The position numbers were made by a program, and so were the translations under genes. The notes under the pieces are model-generated. The model was not told the origin of the DNA. It worked only from the letters and a program-made list of their open reading frames with translations, and ran no database searches. Of a stretch of DNA of 64,000 nt, positions 27,887 through 35,880 are shown piece by piece (the stretch's first letter is position 1; every line of letters starts with the position of its first letter). Source of the stretch: Planobispora longispora (GTDB lineage: Bacteria > Actinomycetota > Actinomycetes > Streptosporangiales > Streptosporangiaceae); the NCBI RefSeq assembly GCF_016863135.1, contig NZ_BOOH01000021.1, positions 1 through 64,000 of the forward strand, read 5' to 3'.

Positions 27887-27920
27887 GGTTGTGTCCCGCC
27901 TGTTCCGTCAGGAACCCTCC

Positions 27921-27992
27921 GGGCGCTTAGCTCAGCGGTAGAGCGCTCGCCTTACAAGCGAGATGTCACTGGTTCGAACCCAGTAGTGCCCA
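27921..27992 (+). tRNA. tRNA-Val (anticodon TAC)
   Basis: Cloverleaf: acceptor arm GGGCGCT/AGTGCCC with one G-U pair, D-arm GCTCAGCGGTAGAGC, anticodon stem CTCGC/GCGAG with loop CTTACAA (TAC), and T-arm ACTGG-TTCGAAC-CCAGT. CCA is not complete in the DNA (ACA). Its 3' half is duplicated at 29771, so it was used as an integration site. Confidence 0.95.
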
Positions 27993-27993
27993 C
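27947..27993 (+). repeat. Attachment-site copy 1 (tRNA 3' half, attL)
   Basis: The 47 bases from the anticodon stem to the tRNA end recur at 29771-29817 with one mismatch, in the anticodon (A here, G there). A direct repeat of a tRNA 3' end is the classical footprint of site-specific integration. Confidence 0.85.
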
Positions 27994-27999
27994 AACAAT

Positions 28000-28035
28000 G
28001 CCCCTGGCCTGCACGGACAGGCCAGGGGCGCCGTG
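28000..28035 (+). terminator. Rho-independent terminator after tRNA-Val
   Basis: Perfect 12-bp stem GCCCCTGGCCTG / CAGGCCAGGGGC around a six-base loop (28000-28029), followed by GCCGTGTTTT. The same CCTGGCCTG/CAGGCC core recurs after the duplicated tRNA end at 29819. Confidence 0.9.
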
Positions 28036-28206
28036 TTTTCAGGGGGGTGTCGAGCGTTCACCGCTCGGTGAGCACTCGCTTAACGGGCTATCGCTCGTAC
28101 ATTTCCACTGTGGATGAGAAATGCTGCAGCCGTCCGGCTCAGGAGCGGGACCTTTGCTGAGGGTCGGTGAAGGTATGGCTGATCGGGTTCCGGGCGGTCG
28201 TGGCGG

Positions 28207-29466
28207 CTACGGGTGTGTCTCCCAGAGAGTGCTTACCGGGACGGCCAGCATGCGGTCTCCGAAGGAGAAGGTGTGGGCGCCGGTGTGCAGGACCAGTCCG
28301 GCGACGAAGTCGGGGCCGATGCGCTCGGCGAGGTGACGAAGTCCTTTGAAGTCCTCCGGCCGCACGGTGGACGCGGCCTTGACCTCGATGCCCACCACTT
28401 GGCCCTGGCGGGTCTCCAGGACGGCGTCGACCTCCACCTTGTCCTTGGTCCGGTAGTGATAGAGCTCGACCAGGGTGTCTGACCAGGTCGTCTGCCTGGC
28501 CAGCTCCATGAGGACGAACCCTTCCAGCAGAGGGCCGAACGCGGAACCCGGCCGGAGCAGGCCCCGGGCGTCGGCGCCGAGCAGGTTCGCGGCCACACCC
28601 GAGTCGACAAAGGCGATCTTGGGGGTGTGGACGGCCCGACTGCTGATGTTCTTCGACCAGGCGGGAACACGCTTCACCAGGAAGACCTCTTCCAGAAGCG
28701 CCAAGAACCTCGCGGTCGTGGTGCCAGGCAACCCGAGATCACGGCTCAGCGCTTGGATGACGAGCAATTGGCCGGATCTGGCCGCGAGCAGTTTGATCAA
28801 CGCGCGTAGTTCCGCGGTGCGCTCGATCTCCGACAGCCGCATCACATCACGGTTGATCAGGTCGCCGACGTAGGAGTCGAAGAACCGTTGCCTGCGACGG
28901 GCACTGGTGCGGGCGACCGCCTCGGGGTAACCGCCGCGTACCAGGCGCTCGGTGTAGTCAGCGCGGGTCAGCTGGGAAGTGTGCCGTAACTCGGGCCCTT
29001 GGGCGAAGACCGCATCGATGAACCCATCGGGTCGCCCGTCGATCTCCCCCTGCGCGAACGGCCAGAGTTCGATGGTCTCCATCCGTCCCGGCAGGGTGTC
29101 GGGTAGCCCACGCAGCGCGAGGAGACGAGAGGAGCCGGTGAGTAGATACCTACCGGGCCTCGGGTCGGCATCCACCTGGGATTTGATGGCGAGCAGCAGT
29201 TCGGGGGCCCGCTGAATCTCGTCGATGACCATCCGCTCCGGAAAATCGACGAATCCGCTGGGGTCGCTCAGCGCCGCCTGCCGGGTCAATGGGTCGTCGA
29301 GATCACGCCACTCGGTGTCTCCAGCCTTGGCGAGCTGCCGGACCAGAGTGCTTTTGCCTGACTGTCGGGCGCCGTTGACCAGGACGACGCGGGTATCGGC
29401 TAAAGCGTCTGTGACGGCCTGCTCCGCGTGACGTCGGACCAGGTGCCCCATAGGTGTGGTGACCAT
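28207..29466 (-). CDS. AAA ATPase with DUF4143 domain
   Basis: 419 residues. Walker A NGARQSGKST (near residue 32), Walker B MVIDEIQRAPELL, sensor-like YLLTGSSRL (AAA_14 domain), then a C-terminal DUF4143 (nuclease-like fold) with ELYHYRTKDKVEVDAVLE and GIEVKAASTVRPEDF. The D/E-V-D...E.K spacing resembles PD-(D/E)xK nucleases. Members are common on mobile islands; proposed links to defence or toxin systems are unproven. Sole gene between the tRNA and the duplicated att site; composition is slightly less GC-rich than neighbours. Confidence 0.88.
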   Translation of the reverse strand: MVTTPMGHLVRRHAEQAVTDALADTRVVLVNGARQSGKSTLVRQLAKAGDTEWRDLDDPLTRQAALSDPSGFVDFPERMVIDEIQRAPELLLAIKSQVDADPRPGRYLLTGSSRLLALRGLPDTLPGRMETIELWPFAQGEIDGRPDGFIDAVFAQGPELRHTSQLTRADYTERLVRGGYPEAVARTSARRRQRFFDSYVGDLINRDVMRLSEIERTAELRALIKLLAARSGQLLVIQALSRDLGLPGTTTARFLALLEEVFLVKRVPAWSKNISSRAVHTPKIAFVDSGVAANLLGADARGLLRPGSAFGPLLEGFVLMELARQTTWSDTLVELYHYRTKDKVEVDAVLETRQGQVVGIEVKAASTVRPEDFKGLRHLAERIGPDFVAGLVLHTGAHTFSFGDRMLAVPVSTLWETHP

Positions 29467-29657
29467 ACGCTCATCATGTCAGAGGCGGTGAGATAGACGC
29501 CATGATCGCGGTGAGATAGTCGCTGATTGAATGGTGCGATGGACGCTGATGCAATGGTGGATTGGTCGGTGGTACGCAGCCATCCCCAAAAGAGATTCGA
29601 AGCTCCGGTCGGTGGGGGAGCACCGAGGGGTGACCCGCACCCTGGGGGCTGTGTCCT
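29467..29657. other. Non-coding stretch inside the first island segment
   Basis: No credible frame. It begins with two near-copies of GGTGAGATAG (about 29488-29520), spaced 28 bases apart, upstream of the ATPase gene, and lower GC than the chromosome. Nothing else recognised. Confidence 0.4.
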
Positions 29658-29817
29658 GAGTGACCAACTGGGTGACAACGACTGTGGACGGGGTTGGACA
29701 ACGACGGACAGCCATGGATCGTAGCCGCAGGTCAGAGGCGATATCGATCCTGATGGGAGATCCGTTCGGATCGCCTTGCAAGCGAGATGTCACTGGTTCG
29801 AACCCAGTAGTGCCCAC
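29658..29817 (+). repeat. Attachment-site copy 2 with element-side flank (attR A)
   Basis: 29771-29817 repeats the tRNA 3' half (46 of 47 bases). The preceding 113 bases (from GAGTGACCAACTGGGTGACA) form the element arm that recurs, diverged, at 31976 and 35881. Shared blocks include GGTGACAACG, ATCGTAGCCGCAGGTCA and CGGATCGCCTT. The flank is absent beside the intact tRNA, as expected for DNA just inside an integrated element's far end. Confidence 0.85.
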
Positions 29818-29818
29818 C

Positions 29819-29862
29819 GAAGCCTCCTGGCCTGGTAAAACAGGCCGAGAGGTCTTCGTTTT
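29819..29862 (+). terminator. Terminator hairpin after the duplicated tRNA end
   Basis: GAAGCCTC...GGCCTG pairs with CAGGCC...GAGGTCTTC around GTAAAA, followed by GTTTTCG. It probably is the original terminator of the tRNA gene, displaced by integration. Confidence 0.75.
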
Positions 29863-30030
29863 CGATCAGCCACAGGTTGGCTACGTCGCTCAGGCAGCCA
29901 CCGCCTATGAGACGGTCCTCTCGCCGGCCGCGGAGTCACTGACCGGATGGCGGACATCGGCGTCATCGTCGACGACTGAGTGGAGACCGCTCACCCCCTC
30001 CGGTGAGCGGCCTCCACGTTGTACGGCCCC

Positions 30031-30648
30031 CTACCTGACCAGGTACCAGGCTCCATCGGCCTTGACGCTCACGTATCGGACACCAGCGGGGAGAACAACC
30101 TTCCCGCTGGTCTTGCCGACTTTGTTGACAAGCAGGTGAGGATTCCCTGCAGAGCCGAAAGCGTGGATCGCGAAATGGCCGGCACCGGAGTGGCGGTAAC
30201 GCATTGTCTTCAGACCCCTCACCGTGGTGGGCAGCTTCAGGACCCGGTCTCCGGACAGGCGGATCGTGCGGGTCTTCCACAGCGGCGCGGAGGTGATCGG
30301 CTTGACCTCCACCCGCCAGTTGCCGTCCGCGTTGATCTCGAACGCCGAGGTCTTGTGCCAGTTGTAGAGGTTGTAGACGATCGTGCCGGAGTAGGCGCCG
30401 ATGTGGTTGACGTGCAGGTCGTTCTTGCCGCCGCCGGGCCTGAGGGACCAGACGGCGAAGTTCATCTCACCGTCGTGGGTGATTTTCAGGATGCCGCGAG
30501 TCTTCGTCGCCGTGATCCGGAAGACGTCGTCGCCGGACCCTTCGACGACCTTCGTGGACTTCTGGGCGGGCGTGGCCGCGGCCGGCGGAGCAACGAACAA
30601 GGCGGCGGGGAGCAGGACGAGAGCGACGAGCGCGCGATGCAGGCGCAT
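30031..30648 (-). CDS. Secreted protein with two tandem beta-rich domains
   Basis: 205 residues from ATG 30648 (GGGAGA six bases upstream). Sec signal peptide ends near PPAAATPAQ. Two related modules of about 80 residues follow: both contain a GxLK.TxRxHxGxxxFA core, a LHVNHIGxxSG / LLVNKVGKTSG core and end in ADGNWRVEV / ADGAWYLV. The modules look like beta sandwiches used in binding at the cell surface. No catalytic motif is seen. Second-segment cargo of the tRNA island; function unknown. Confidence 0.72.
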   Translation of the reverse strand: MRLHRALVALVLLPAALFVAPPAAATPAQKSTKVVEGSGDDVFRITATKTRGILKITHDGEMNFAVWSLRPGGGKNDLHVNHIGAYSGTIVYNLYNWHKTSAFEINADGNWRVEVKPITSAPLWKTRTIRLSGDRVLKLPTTVRGLKTMRYRHSGAGHFAIHAFGSAGNPHLLVNKVGKTSGKVVLPAGVRYVSVKADGAWYLVR

Positions 30649-30837
30649 GGAGTGTCTCCCGGGGGCAGAGAGGTGGACGGGAGAGGAGACGCCCGGGATG
30701 TGCGCTGGGTTCACGTCTTATATCAGAACGACCTGGTGCTGTGACTAGAAACGATCACAGGGTTGGCGTGCAGGACGTTCCGGCCGGTTGGATGGACGCT
30801 GATCACATTCGATCAGCGCTCGGGAGGCCAGGCGACC

Positions 30838-30960
30838 CAACCGGTCAAGGTCCGCAGATTCACCGACCAAGAAGGACAGAAACTGCAGGGGATCGTGCGA
30901 CGCGGCACGACCGGCACGGTGCGCTACCGGCGGGCGATGATCCTGCTGACCTCGGCCGGC
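30838..30960 (+). pseudogene. IS630-family transposase N-terminal fragment
   Basis: The translation VKVRRFTDQEGQKLQGIVRR then GTTGTVRYRRAMILLTSAGG matches the N-terminal HTH entry of actinobacterial IS630 transposases. The homology stops right after SAGG, and neither the catalytic domain nor terminal repeats remain. Confidence 0.75.
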
Positions 30961-31150
30961 GGCCTCAAAGCGCAGCCGCCCACGTTTGGCGCGATGCTCG
31001 GCGGTCAGTCCACCGCCCCCGCCGTACCTCAGGCCTCCGGCATAGACGGTCCTGCGCCGGTCGTCACTACCCTTCAGCGCTGTAACTTCAGCCTCTCGAG
31101 CTCAGATCCTCTGGCGGTGGAAGGCGCCTCAGGCGTTGAGTGGAGTGATG

Positions 31151-31885
31151 ATGTCTCATAGAACAACGGTGTTGCTCTCTTTTCTGATGATCATGGGAGC
31201 GGTCGGATGCAGCGTTTCCGGATTCACCGATACGACCTACCGGTGTGGTGACCAGGAGGTTTCGCTGCAAGCACTGAAGGAGGCGAGATCGGCGAGCGAG
31301 CTCGGTCCGGACGGCCGGGAGGCGTTGAAGGGACAAGAGGTGCGGCCGATTGAGGATCTTCCCTCCTGGAGGATCATCGAAGAGAGCGACGCCCGGGTGG
31401 CTCTCATGCGAGAGCTAGACGTGTCGCACGAACAGGGGCAAGGGACGGTGGGCGCTCATGCCCTCCTGGTGGTCGAACGGTTCGGTCCTCCGGGGAATGA
31501 CGGTCGCCCTGGCTGGCACCTGAGGTCGTCCGGTCACTGTGATCTGCGAAAAGACCTCGGTTCCCTGAGAGCAGCTGAAGTGACCTTGGATCCCGCTGTG
31601 CCACCGGGCGTAGAGGCGCGGAAGGTGCACGTTCTGGTCACCGAGCGAGGATGCGCCAGCGGCAAGCGGGCGGACGGTCGCGTACGGCTGGCCGGCATTG
31701 AGCAGACTCCGGCTGAGGTGCGTCTGGTCATCGGCGTCGAACCTCTTGCTTCGGAAGGAGTCCGGACGTGCCAGGGGAATCCCCCGACGCCGTTCACCGT
31801 CGAACTCGACGAACCACTCGGTGACCGCGCTCTCATCGACGCGTCGGTCCACCCGGCTCGGCGGATTACCGGCGGTAGACAGTGA
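31151..31885 (+). CDS. Putative lipoprotein of unknown function
   Basis: 244 residues. ATG 31151 has GGAG five bases upstream; ATG 31148 is too close to it. Signal peptide with lipobox-like MGAVGC (Cys at about 20), then a mature part with four to five Cys (YRCGD, GHCD, RGCASG, RTCQG) and a TPxTVELxEPLGDR-like C-terminus. Lower GC than chromosomal genes. No recognised domain. It lies between the IS630 fragment and the second att-like relic. Confidence 0.65.
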   Translation: MSHRTTVLLSFLMIMGAVGCSVSGFTDTTYRCGDQEVSLQALKEARSASELGPDGREALKGQEVRPIEDLPSWRIIEESDARVALMRELDVSHEQGQGTVGAHALLVVERFGPPGNDGRPGWHLRSSGHCDLRKDLGSLRAAEVTLDPAVPPGVEARKVHVLVTERGCASGKRADGRVRLAGIEQTPAEVRLVIGVEPLASEGVRTCQGNPPTPFTVELDEPLGDRALIDASVHPARRITGGRQ

Positions 31886-31975
31886 TCAACGAATACGTGG
31901 TCGGGGTTCCTTCGGCACTCGTGCGACGAAGCCCATCGAAGACGGGTGTGATAAGGCCATGTCCAAGGAAGTCGC

Positions 31976-32112
31976 TGAGTGAGCGACTGGGTGTGACAAC
32001 GGCCGTAGACACGGCTGGACGCTGGTGGACGGCCGGAGGTCATAGCCGCAGGTCAGGATCGGTACCGGTACTGGTCGGGGACCTGCTCGGATTGCCGCTT
32101 GGCGACATCTCG
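31976..32112 (+). repeat. Second element-end relic (attR B, decayed)
   Basis: Shares with 29658 and 35881 the ordered blocks GAGTGAGCGACTGGGTG, TGACAACGGCCGTAGACAC, CATAGCCGCAGGTCAGG, GGTCGGGGACCTG and CGGATTGCC, ending in CGACATC where the tRNA-derived core should be. The tRNA part is nearly lost. Confidence 0.65.
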
Positions 32113-32171
32113 CTTCGTCGGCGAGTCTCCATACGATGAGGCGAGAGCTGGTCCTGGCGAACGTACCTGGT

Positions 32172-32324
32172 TCAGGCGACCTTGACGGAGCGCGGGCCGA
32201 CGCTGATCGTCACATCGAGGTGTCCACCCAGCGCGGTTGCGTAGGCGCGGAGGGTTTCCCGTTCCATGGCGTCGAGATCGCCGCTTTCGATCTGAGAGTG
32301 CGTTAAGCGAGCTAATGCGCCTTT
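32172..32324 (-). pseudogene. C-terminal remnant of an XRE-type antitoxin-like regulator
   Basis: Only the C-terminal region survives: LTHSQIESGDLDAMERETLR and AYATALGGHLDVTISVG, like the end of HigA-type XRE proteins (SQIExGDLxxxxxxTLRAYxxALGG). The HTH upstream is missing or out of frame; the reading frame continues 54 codons upstream into unrelated sequence. No partner toxin is seen. Confidence 0.55.
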
Positions 32325-32509
32325 CGTCGTTGTGGTTGGTTGGATGAGGTCTGCTGGTCGGTCAGCCGCCGTTCGGCCTACGGGCGCGGCTGGCGCGGAC
32401 ACCGGACCGCTCGTGAGCAGGTTCTCTGCGTATACCGCGACTGGGCTGGTCACGGTCGGCCCGGTGTCCGCGGCGGCGGGCTTCACGCCGTAGGGCTTTA
32501 CACGGATAC

Positions 32510-32998
32510 CTACTGTCGGAGGTCCTGTCGAAGATCGGTCGTCGCGGGACCGGCTGGGACGGCGGGGGTTCGAGGCCAGGTCCAGGCGGAGCGCAGGATG
32601 AAGGCCAGGAGCAGCACCTCGACTCCGATGGAAAGGCCGTAGAAGAAGGCCCAGTCCCAGGACTCCCCTGCCGCGTTGACCACCGAGTAGGGGATGTAGA
32701 GCAATGCGACAACGAGGTTCGTGGCGCGGTTCATCCGGGCGGGCAGCGTCATGGAGAGCATCACCATCAGGGCCGGGATCGCCACGGACGCGAGCATCAT
32801 GGTCAACAACGTCGGGCCGATGTCGAACTCAAAGACGACGCCGGCGCGGAGGTTGTCGATGACGCCGGGCTTGTGGAGGTGGAAGTAGTCGACGTAGATG
32901 TAGAGGAACATGAAGCTGGTCCACGCGGCGGCGAGCTTGGCCTGCACGGGGACCGGCGGGTTGTCGAACAGGTTCGGGGTTTTCGTTCGGATGGTCAT
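32510..32998 (-). CDS. DUF6326 family membrane protein
   Basis: 162 residues from ATG 32998, four membrane helices (about 20-38, 61-83, 93-110, 122-142). Conserved FMFLYIYVDYFHLHKPG entry and ESWDWAFFYGLSIGVEVLL end. Divergent from a TetR-family gene across a region with a large palindromic operator, so its expression is probably TetR-controlled. Such proteins often accompany TetR/MerR regulators; transport or sensing role unproven. Confidence 0.8.
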   Translation of the reverse strand: MTIRTKTPNLFDNPPVPVQAKLAAAWTSFMFLYIYVDYFHLHKPGVIDNLRAGVVFEFDIGPTLLTMMLASVAIPALMVMLSMTLPARMNRATNLVVALLYIPYSVVNAAGESWDWAFFYGLSIGVEVLLLAFILRSAWTWPRTPAVPAGPATTDLRQDLRQ

Positions 32999-33276
32999 CG
33001 GTTCTTCTTTCGAGAGGAGCGGTCCCTCCGCCGGAGTGGCGGCAGGGATGTACCGAGGCCGCGCCCACCTGGACGAGCACATCGCCTCGACCGGGCATCG
33101 GTAGCCCTGACCTCGGACGACTCGAGCGCCGAGGGCAGGCCGTAGCGGTGCTGGTCGGCGGTCCGCATCGTTGTCGCCCCGGCCGGACTCGCCCCCGGCG
33201 CCAGGCGTGCTCCGGCACTCGATCGCTGTTCGATTCCCACAGAAGCCTCCTCGCGTCCGAGCTACGACTCTCGCTG
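32999..33276. other. Leader region of the DUF6326 gene
   Basis: About 280 bases between the operator and the DUF6326 start without a convincing reading frame on either strand. It would form a long 5' leader for DUF6326 if transcription starts at the operator. Confidence 0.4.
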
Positions 33277-33309
33277 CTTCGTACATCGTACGTCGTACGT
33301 TGTACGAAG
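33277..33309. promoter_or_regulatory. 33-bp palindromic TetR operator
   Basis: CTTCGTACAT at the left is mirrored by TTGTACGAAG at the right through repeated CGTACG units. Thirty of 33 bases are symmetric; only one pair and the central base break it. A further half site, GTACGCTGTAC, follows at 33316-33326. Repeating GTAC/CGTACG units would accept two TetR dimers. It lies 69 bp before the tetR start and upstream of the divergent DUF6326 gene. Confidence 0.8.
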
Positions 33310-33378
33310 AAGTAGTACGCTGTACCATGACCGTGCGCTGGACGATTGTCAAGGCGTTCGAGGGAGCGAGGAGACCCG

Positions 33379-34053
33379 TTGTCTGCGAGGGAACGACGCC
33401 AGGTCGCGTCAGATGCGGGGCTGAGCAAGGAGCGGGTGGTGGCCGAGGCGGTCCGGCTCGCCGACCGCGAGGGGGTCGGCGAGCTGAGTATGCGCCGGCT
33501 GGCTCGCGCGCTCGGCGCGGGCGCGATGTCGCTCTACTACTACGTGGCGAGCAAGGAGGAGTTGCTGGACGCCATGATCGACGTCGTGTTCGAGGAGATC
33601 GAGCTCCCGCCCGAAGAGACCGACTGGCAGTCAGCGATGCGACGTCGGGCGGTATCCGCCCGGCAGGTTCTCGCACGCCACCCGTGGGCGATCGGCCTGA
33701 TGGAGTCGCGGACATCGCCGGGGCCCGCGAACCTCCGCCACCGCGAAGCGGTCACCGCCTGCCTGCGGAGGGCTGGCTTCCCGGTCTTGACGGCGACGCA
33801 CGCCAACTGGTTGCTCGACAGCTACGTCTACGGTTTCGCCCTGCAGGAAGCCAGCCTGCCGTTCGACACCGCCGATGAGTTCGCGGACATGGCCGAGGAT
33901 GTCTTCCTGCCCCAGCTTCCTGTTGACGAGTTCCCCTACCTCAACGAGTCCGCCGCGGCGCTCGTCGCTGCCGGCTTCGACCCGGCGGAGGAGTTCATTT
34001 TCGGCCTCAACCTCGTCCTAGCCGCCCTCGAGCCCCTGAGAGTGCCTACGTGA
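33379..34053 (+). CDS. TetR-family transcriptional regulator
   Basis: 224 residues. The TTG at 33379 is chosen because GAGGAG lies five to six bases upstream; an earlier TTG at 33346 has no ribosome site. HTH: LSKERVVAEAVRLADREGV, LSMRRLARALGAGAMSLYYYVASKEELLDAMID. The C-terminal part is of the TetR_C type (tetracyclin-repressor-like) with HPWAIGLMESRTSPGPANL. Likely ligand unknown; likely targets are itself and the DUF6326 gene. Confidence 0.9.
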   Translation: MSARERRQVASDAGLSKERVVAEAVRLADREGVGELSMRRLARALGAGAMSLYYYVASKEELLDAMIDVVFEEIELPPEETDWQSAMRRRAVSARQVLARHPWAIGLMESRTSPGPANLRHREAVTACLRRAGFPVLTATHANWLLDSYVYGFALQEASLPFDTADEFADMAEDVFLPQLPVDEFPYLNESAAALVAAGFDPAEEFIFGLNLVLAALEPLRVPT

Positions 34054-34139
34054 GCCTCCATCCGTGATGTCGTTATGTGATCGTGTGGATTTGTGGTGTT
34101 ACCGCCAGTCTGCGGGTCCAGTTGTGCTGGGATGGCGCG

Positions 34140-34938
34140 GTGACTGAGCGCAAGCCGTACCCGAGCGACTTAACCGACGCTCAGCGGGCGTTGATCGAAC
34201 CGGTCCTCACGGCATGGAAGGCCGCGCACCCCTCGGTCAGCGGCCACGAAGGCAACCATGCGCTGCGGGAGATCGTCAACGCGATCCGCTACCAGGGACG
34301 AACCGGCGTCCAATGGGACTATCTTCCCGTGACCTGCCGCCCAAGGGCGCGACGTACTACTACTTCGCCAAATGGCGCGACGACGGCACCGACGAGACGA
34401 TCCACGACCTGTTGCGCTGACATCTGCGCGAGCAGAAGAAGCGATTAGCCGACCCGAGCCTGGTCGTGCTGGACACCCAAAGCGTCCACGTCGCGGCCGG
34501 GGTTCCCGCCGAAACGACCGGCCGGGACGTCGCCAAGAAGGTGCCGGGCCGCAAACGAGGTCTGGCCGTAGACGTGCTGGGGCTGGTCATCGCGGTCGTC
34601 GTGCTCGCGGCCTCAGCTCACGAGAACGCCGCCGGGATCGCCCTGCTGGACCGCCTCGATACCCGCGAACAGGCCCTGACCCGCCAGATCGAGCAGACCC
34701 AGACCGGCATCGACTCCCTGACCGCGCGGCTCAGTGAACTCAGTCAGGAGGCCGAGCATCTGCGGATCAGCCGCAAGACGCTCCTGTCTCTCGCTGAAGC
34801 GGACCCCGCTCCGGCCGAACCGGATGCGCCGCCGCTGGTCGGCTTCGATCATCCCGACTACCAGCAGATCCTCACCGTCTTCAGCGAGACCGGCGGCTCG
34901 CTGCGCGGGCTGCCGCCGTTCTATCCCGTAAGCGTTTG
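34140..34938 (+). pseudogene. IS5-family transposase pseudogene fused to an unrelated coiled-coil segment
   Basis: Starts GTG with TERKPYPSDLTDAQRALIEP and continues to QWDYLP; a frameshift near 34325 leads to LPPKGATYYYFAKWRDDGTD, then an in-frame stop at about 34418, and further DDE-type sequence (VVLDTQSVHVAAG, KKVPGRKRGLAVDVLGLV). From about 34660 the frame becomes a coiled coil (REQALTRQIEQTQTGIDSLT) plus YQQILTVFSETGGSLRG, the core of a small winged-helix protein common in Streptomyces. That fragment also breaks off. At least two recombination events are needed. Confidence 0.75.
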
Positions 34939-34943
34939 AAGGG

Positions 34944-35771
34944 TTACGTGCTTTGCCCGAGTCTCGCCCGGGCCTGGGTCATCACGTCGGGATGGGGATC
35001 ATCAGCGAGAATCCGCACGATGGCTTCCGGTGTCGTGGGCCATACGGCCAGCCACCATCGCACGTTGACCGATCGATCACGGGCAAGGCGCTGCAACTCG
35101 TCATACGGGAGTCGCTCGGACTGCACTGCGGCCGCGCGGACGGCCATGGACTTGTCGTTGGCGAGAAGGCGATGTTGCTCTGTCGTGGTGCGCGGGTTCT
35201 GAGTGGCGCCGATGCGGACCTTGGGGTCGGGGTCGGCTATCAGGGCGGTGAGGAGGTCCGGATCATCGGTGTACGCTGCCAAGCCTGCTCGGACGGCCGG
35301 AGAGGGGTCCGCAGCGAGAGCCGTGTTCGTCTCCTCGTCCAGCCCACCTCTCCCGGCGAGCAGTCGGCGCAGGTCCTCATCGGCGGATCGGCAGATGACG
35401 CGGCGGACTTCGACGTCGGCGCCCGGATGGTCCGGCAGCGACCACCGGACTGACCCGTGAGGGTCGTCCACCAGAATGATCAGCACGTCAGGCGGGCAGG
35501 CAGGGTTCTCGACGAGTGTCTGGCGGGTCTTCAGATCCGGGTCCCGGGCGAGTTCACGCAGCAGTTCACCGGGTGCGTCGGTCCGAGCCGCGAGGGCACG
35601 CCTGACCGTGCGGGAAGGATCTGCCGCCATGGCTCGGAGGACCTCTGGAGGCGCGGCGGGATCGTTCGCCACGGTCAGCCGGATACGGACTCGCTTGTCA
35701 CGGGCGCGTACGGTCAGGTGAGCCGTGTCCGTACCGCCGTTGGTTTCTGGAGTCCCTGGTTCTTGCTGCAT
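34944..35771 (-). CDS. Leucine-rich-repeat-variant (LRV/HEAT-like) protein
   Basis: 275 residues made of about nine repeats of roughly 24 residues with the pattern LA.DPD..VR..LA..P..P...L..LA (for example LARDPDLKTRQTLVENPACPP, LIADPDPKVRIGATQNPRTT). AAGGA lies eight bases before the ATG. No enzyme domain, no signal peptide: a solenoid scaffold for protein or nucleic-acid binding. Last gene of the third island segment, five bases from the IS5 pseudogene end. Confidence 0.85.
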   Translation of the reverse strand: MQQEPGTPETNGGTDTAHLTVRARDKRVRIRLTVANDPAAPPEVLRAMAADPSRTVRRALAARTDAPGELLRELARDPDLKTRQTLVENPACPPDVLIILVDDPHGSVRWSLPDHPGADVEVRRVICRSADEDLRRLLAGRGGLDEETNTALAADPSPAVRAGLAAYTDDPDLLTALIADPDPKVRIGATQNPRTTTEQHRLLANDKSMAVRAAAVQSERLPYDELQRLARDRSVNVRWWLAVWPTTPEAIVRILADDPHPDVMTQARARLGQST

Positions 35772-35880
35772 CTGTCAGTCCTTCATCGACCATGTGCGTC
35801 GCATGATCGCAGCAGTCACGGATGAAAGGAGTCTGGACACTCGGCCGGAGGAGATCCCTGCCTGTAGGGATCTCTTTCCG

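Noticed and set aside
28030-28206. Possible small gene between the tRNA terminator and the ATPase gene
   Set aside because: Short frames without ribosome sites or motifs; treated as the 3' flank of the ATPase gene.
29479-29817. Minus-strand frame starting MGTTGFEPVTSRL
   Set aside because: This is the reverse complement of the tRNA 3' half, a known annotation artefact, not a protein.
29660-30139. Plus-strand frame MTNWVTTTVDGVGQ through the duplicated tRNA end
   Set aside because: Encodes the att repeat and the tRNA fragment; no ribosome site. Treated as an element-end relic.
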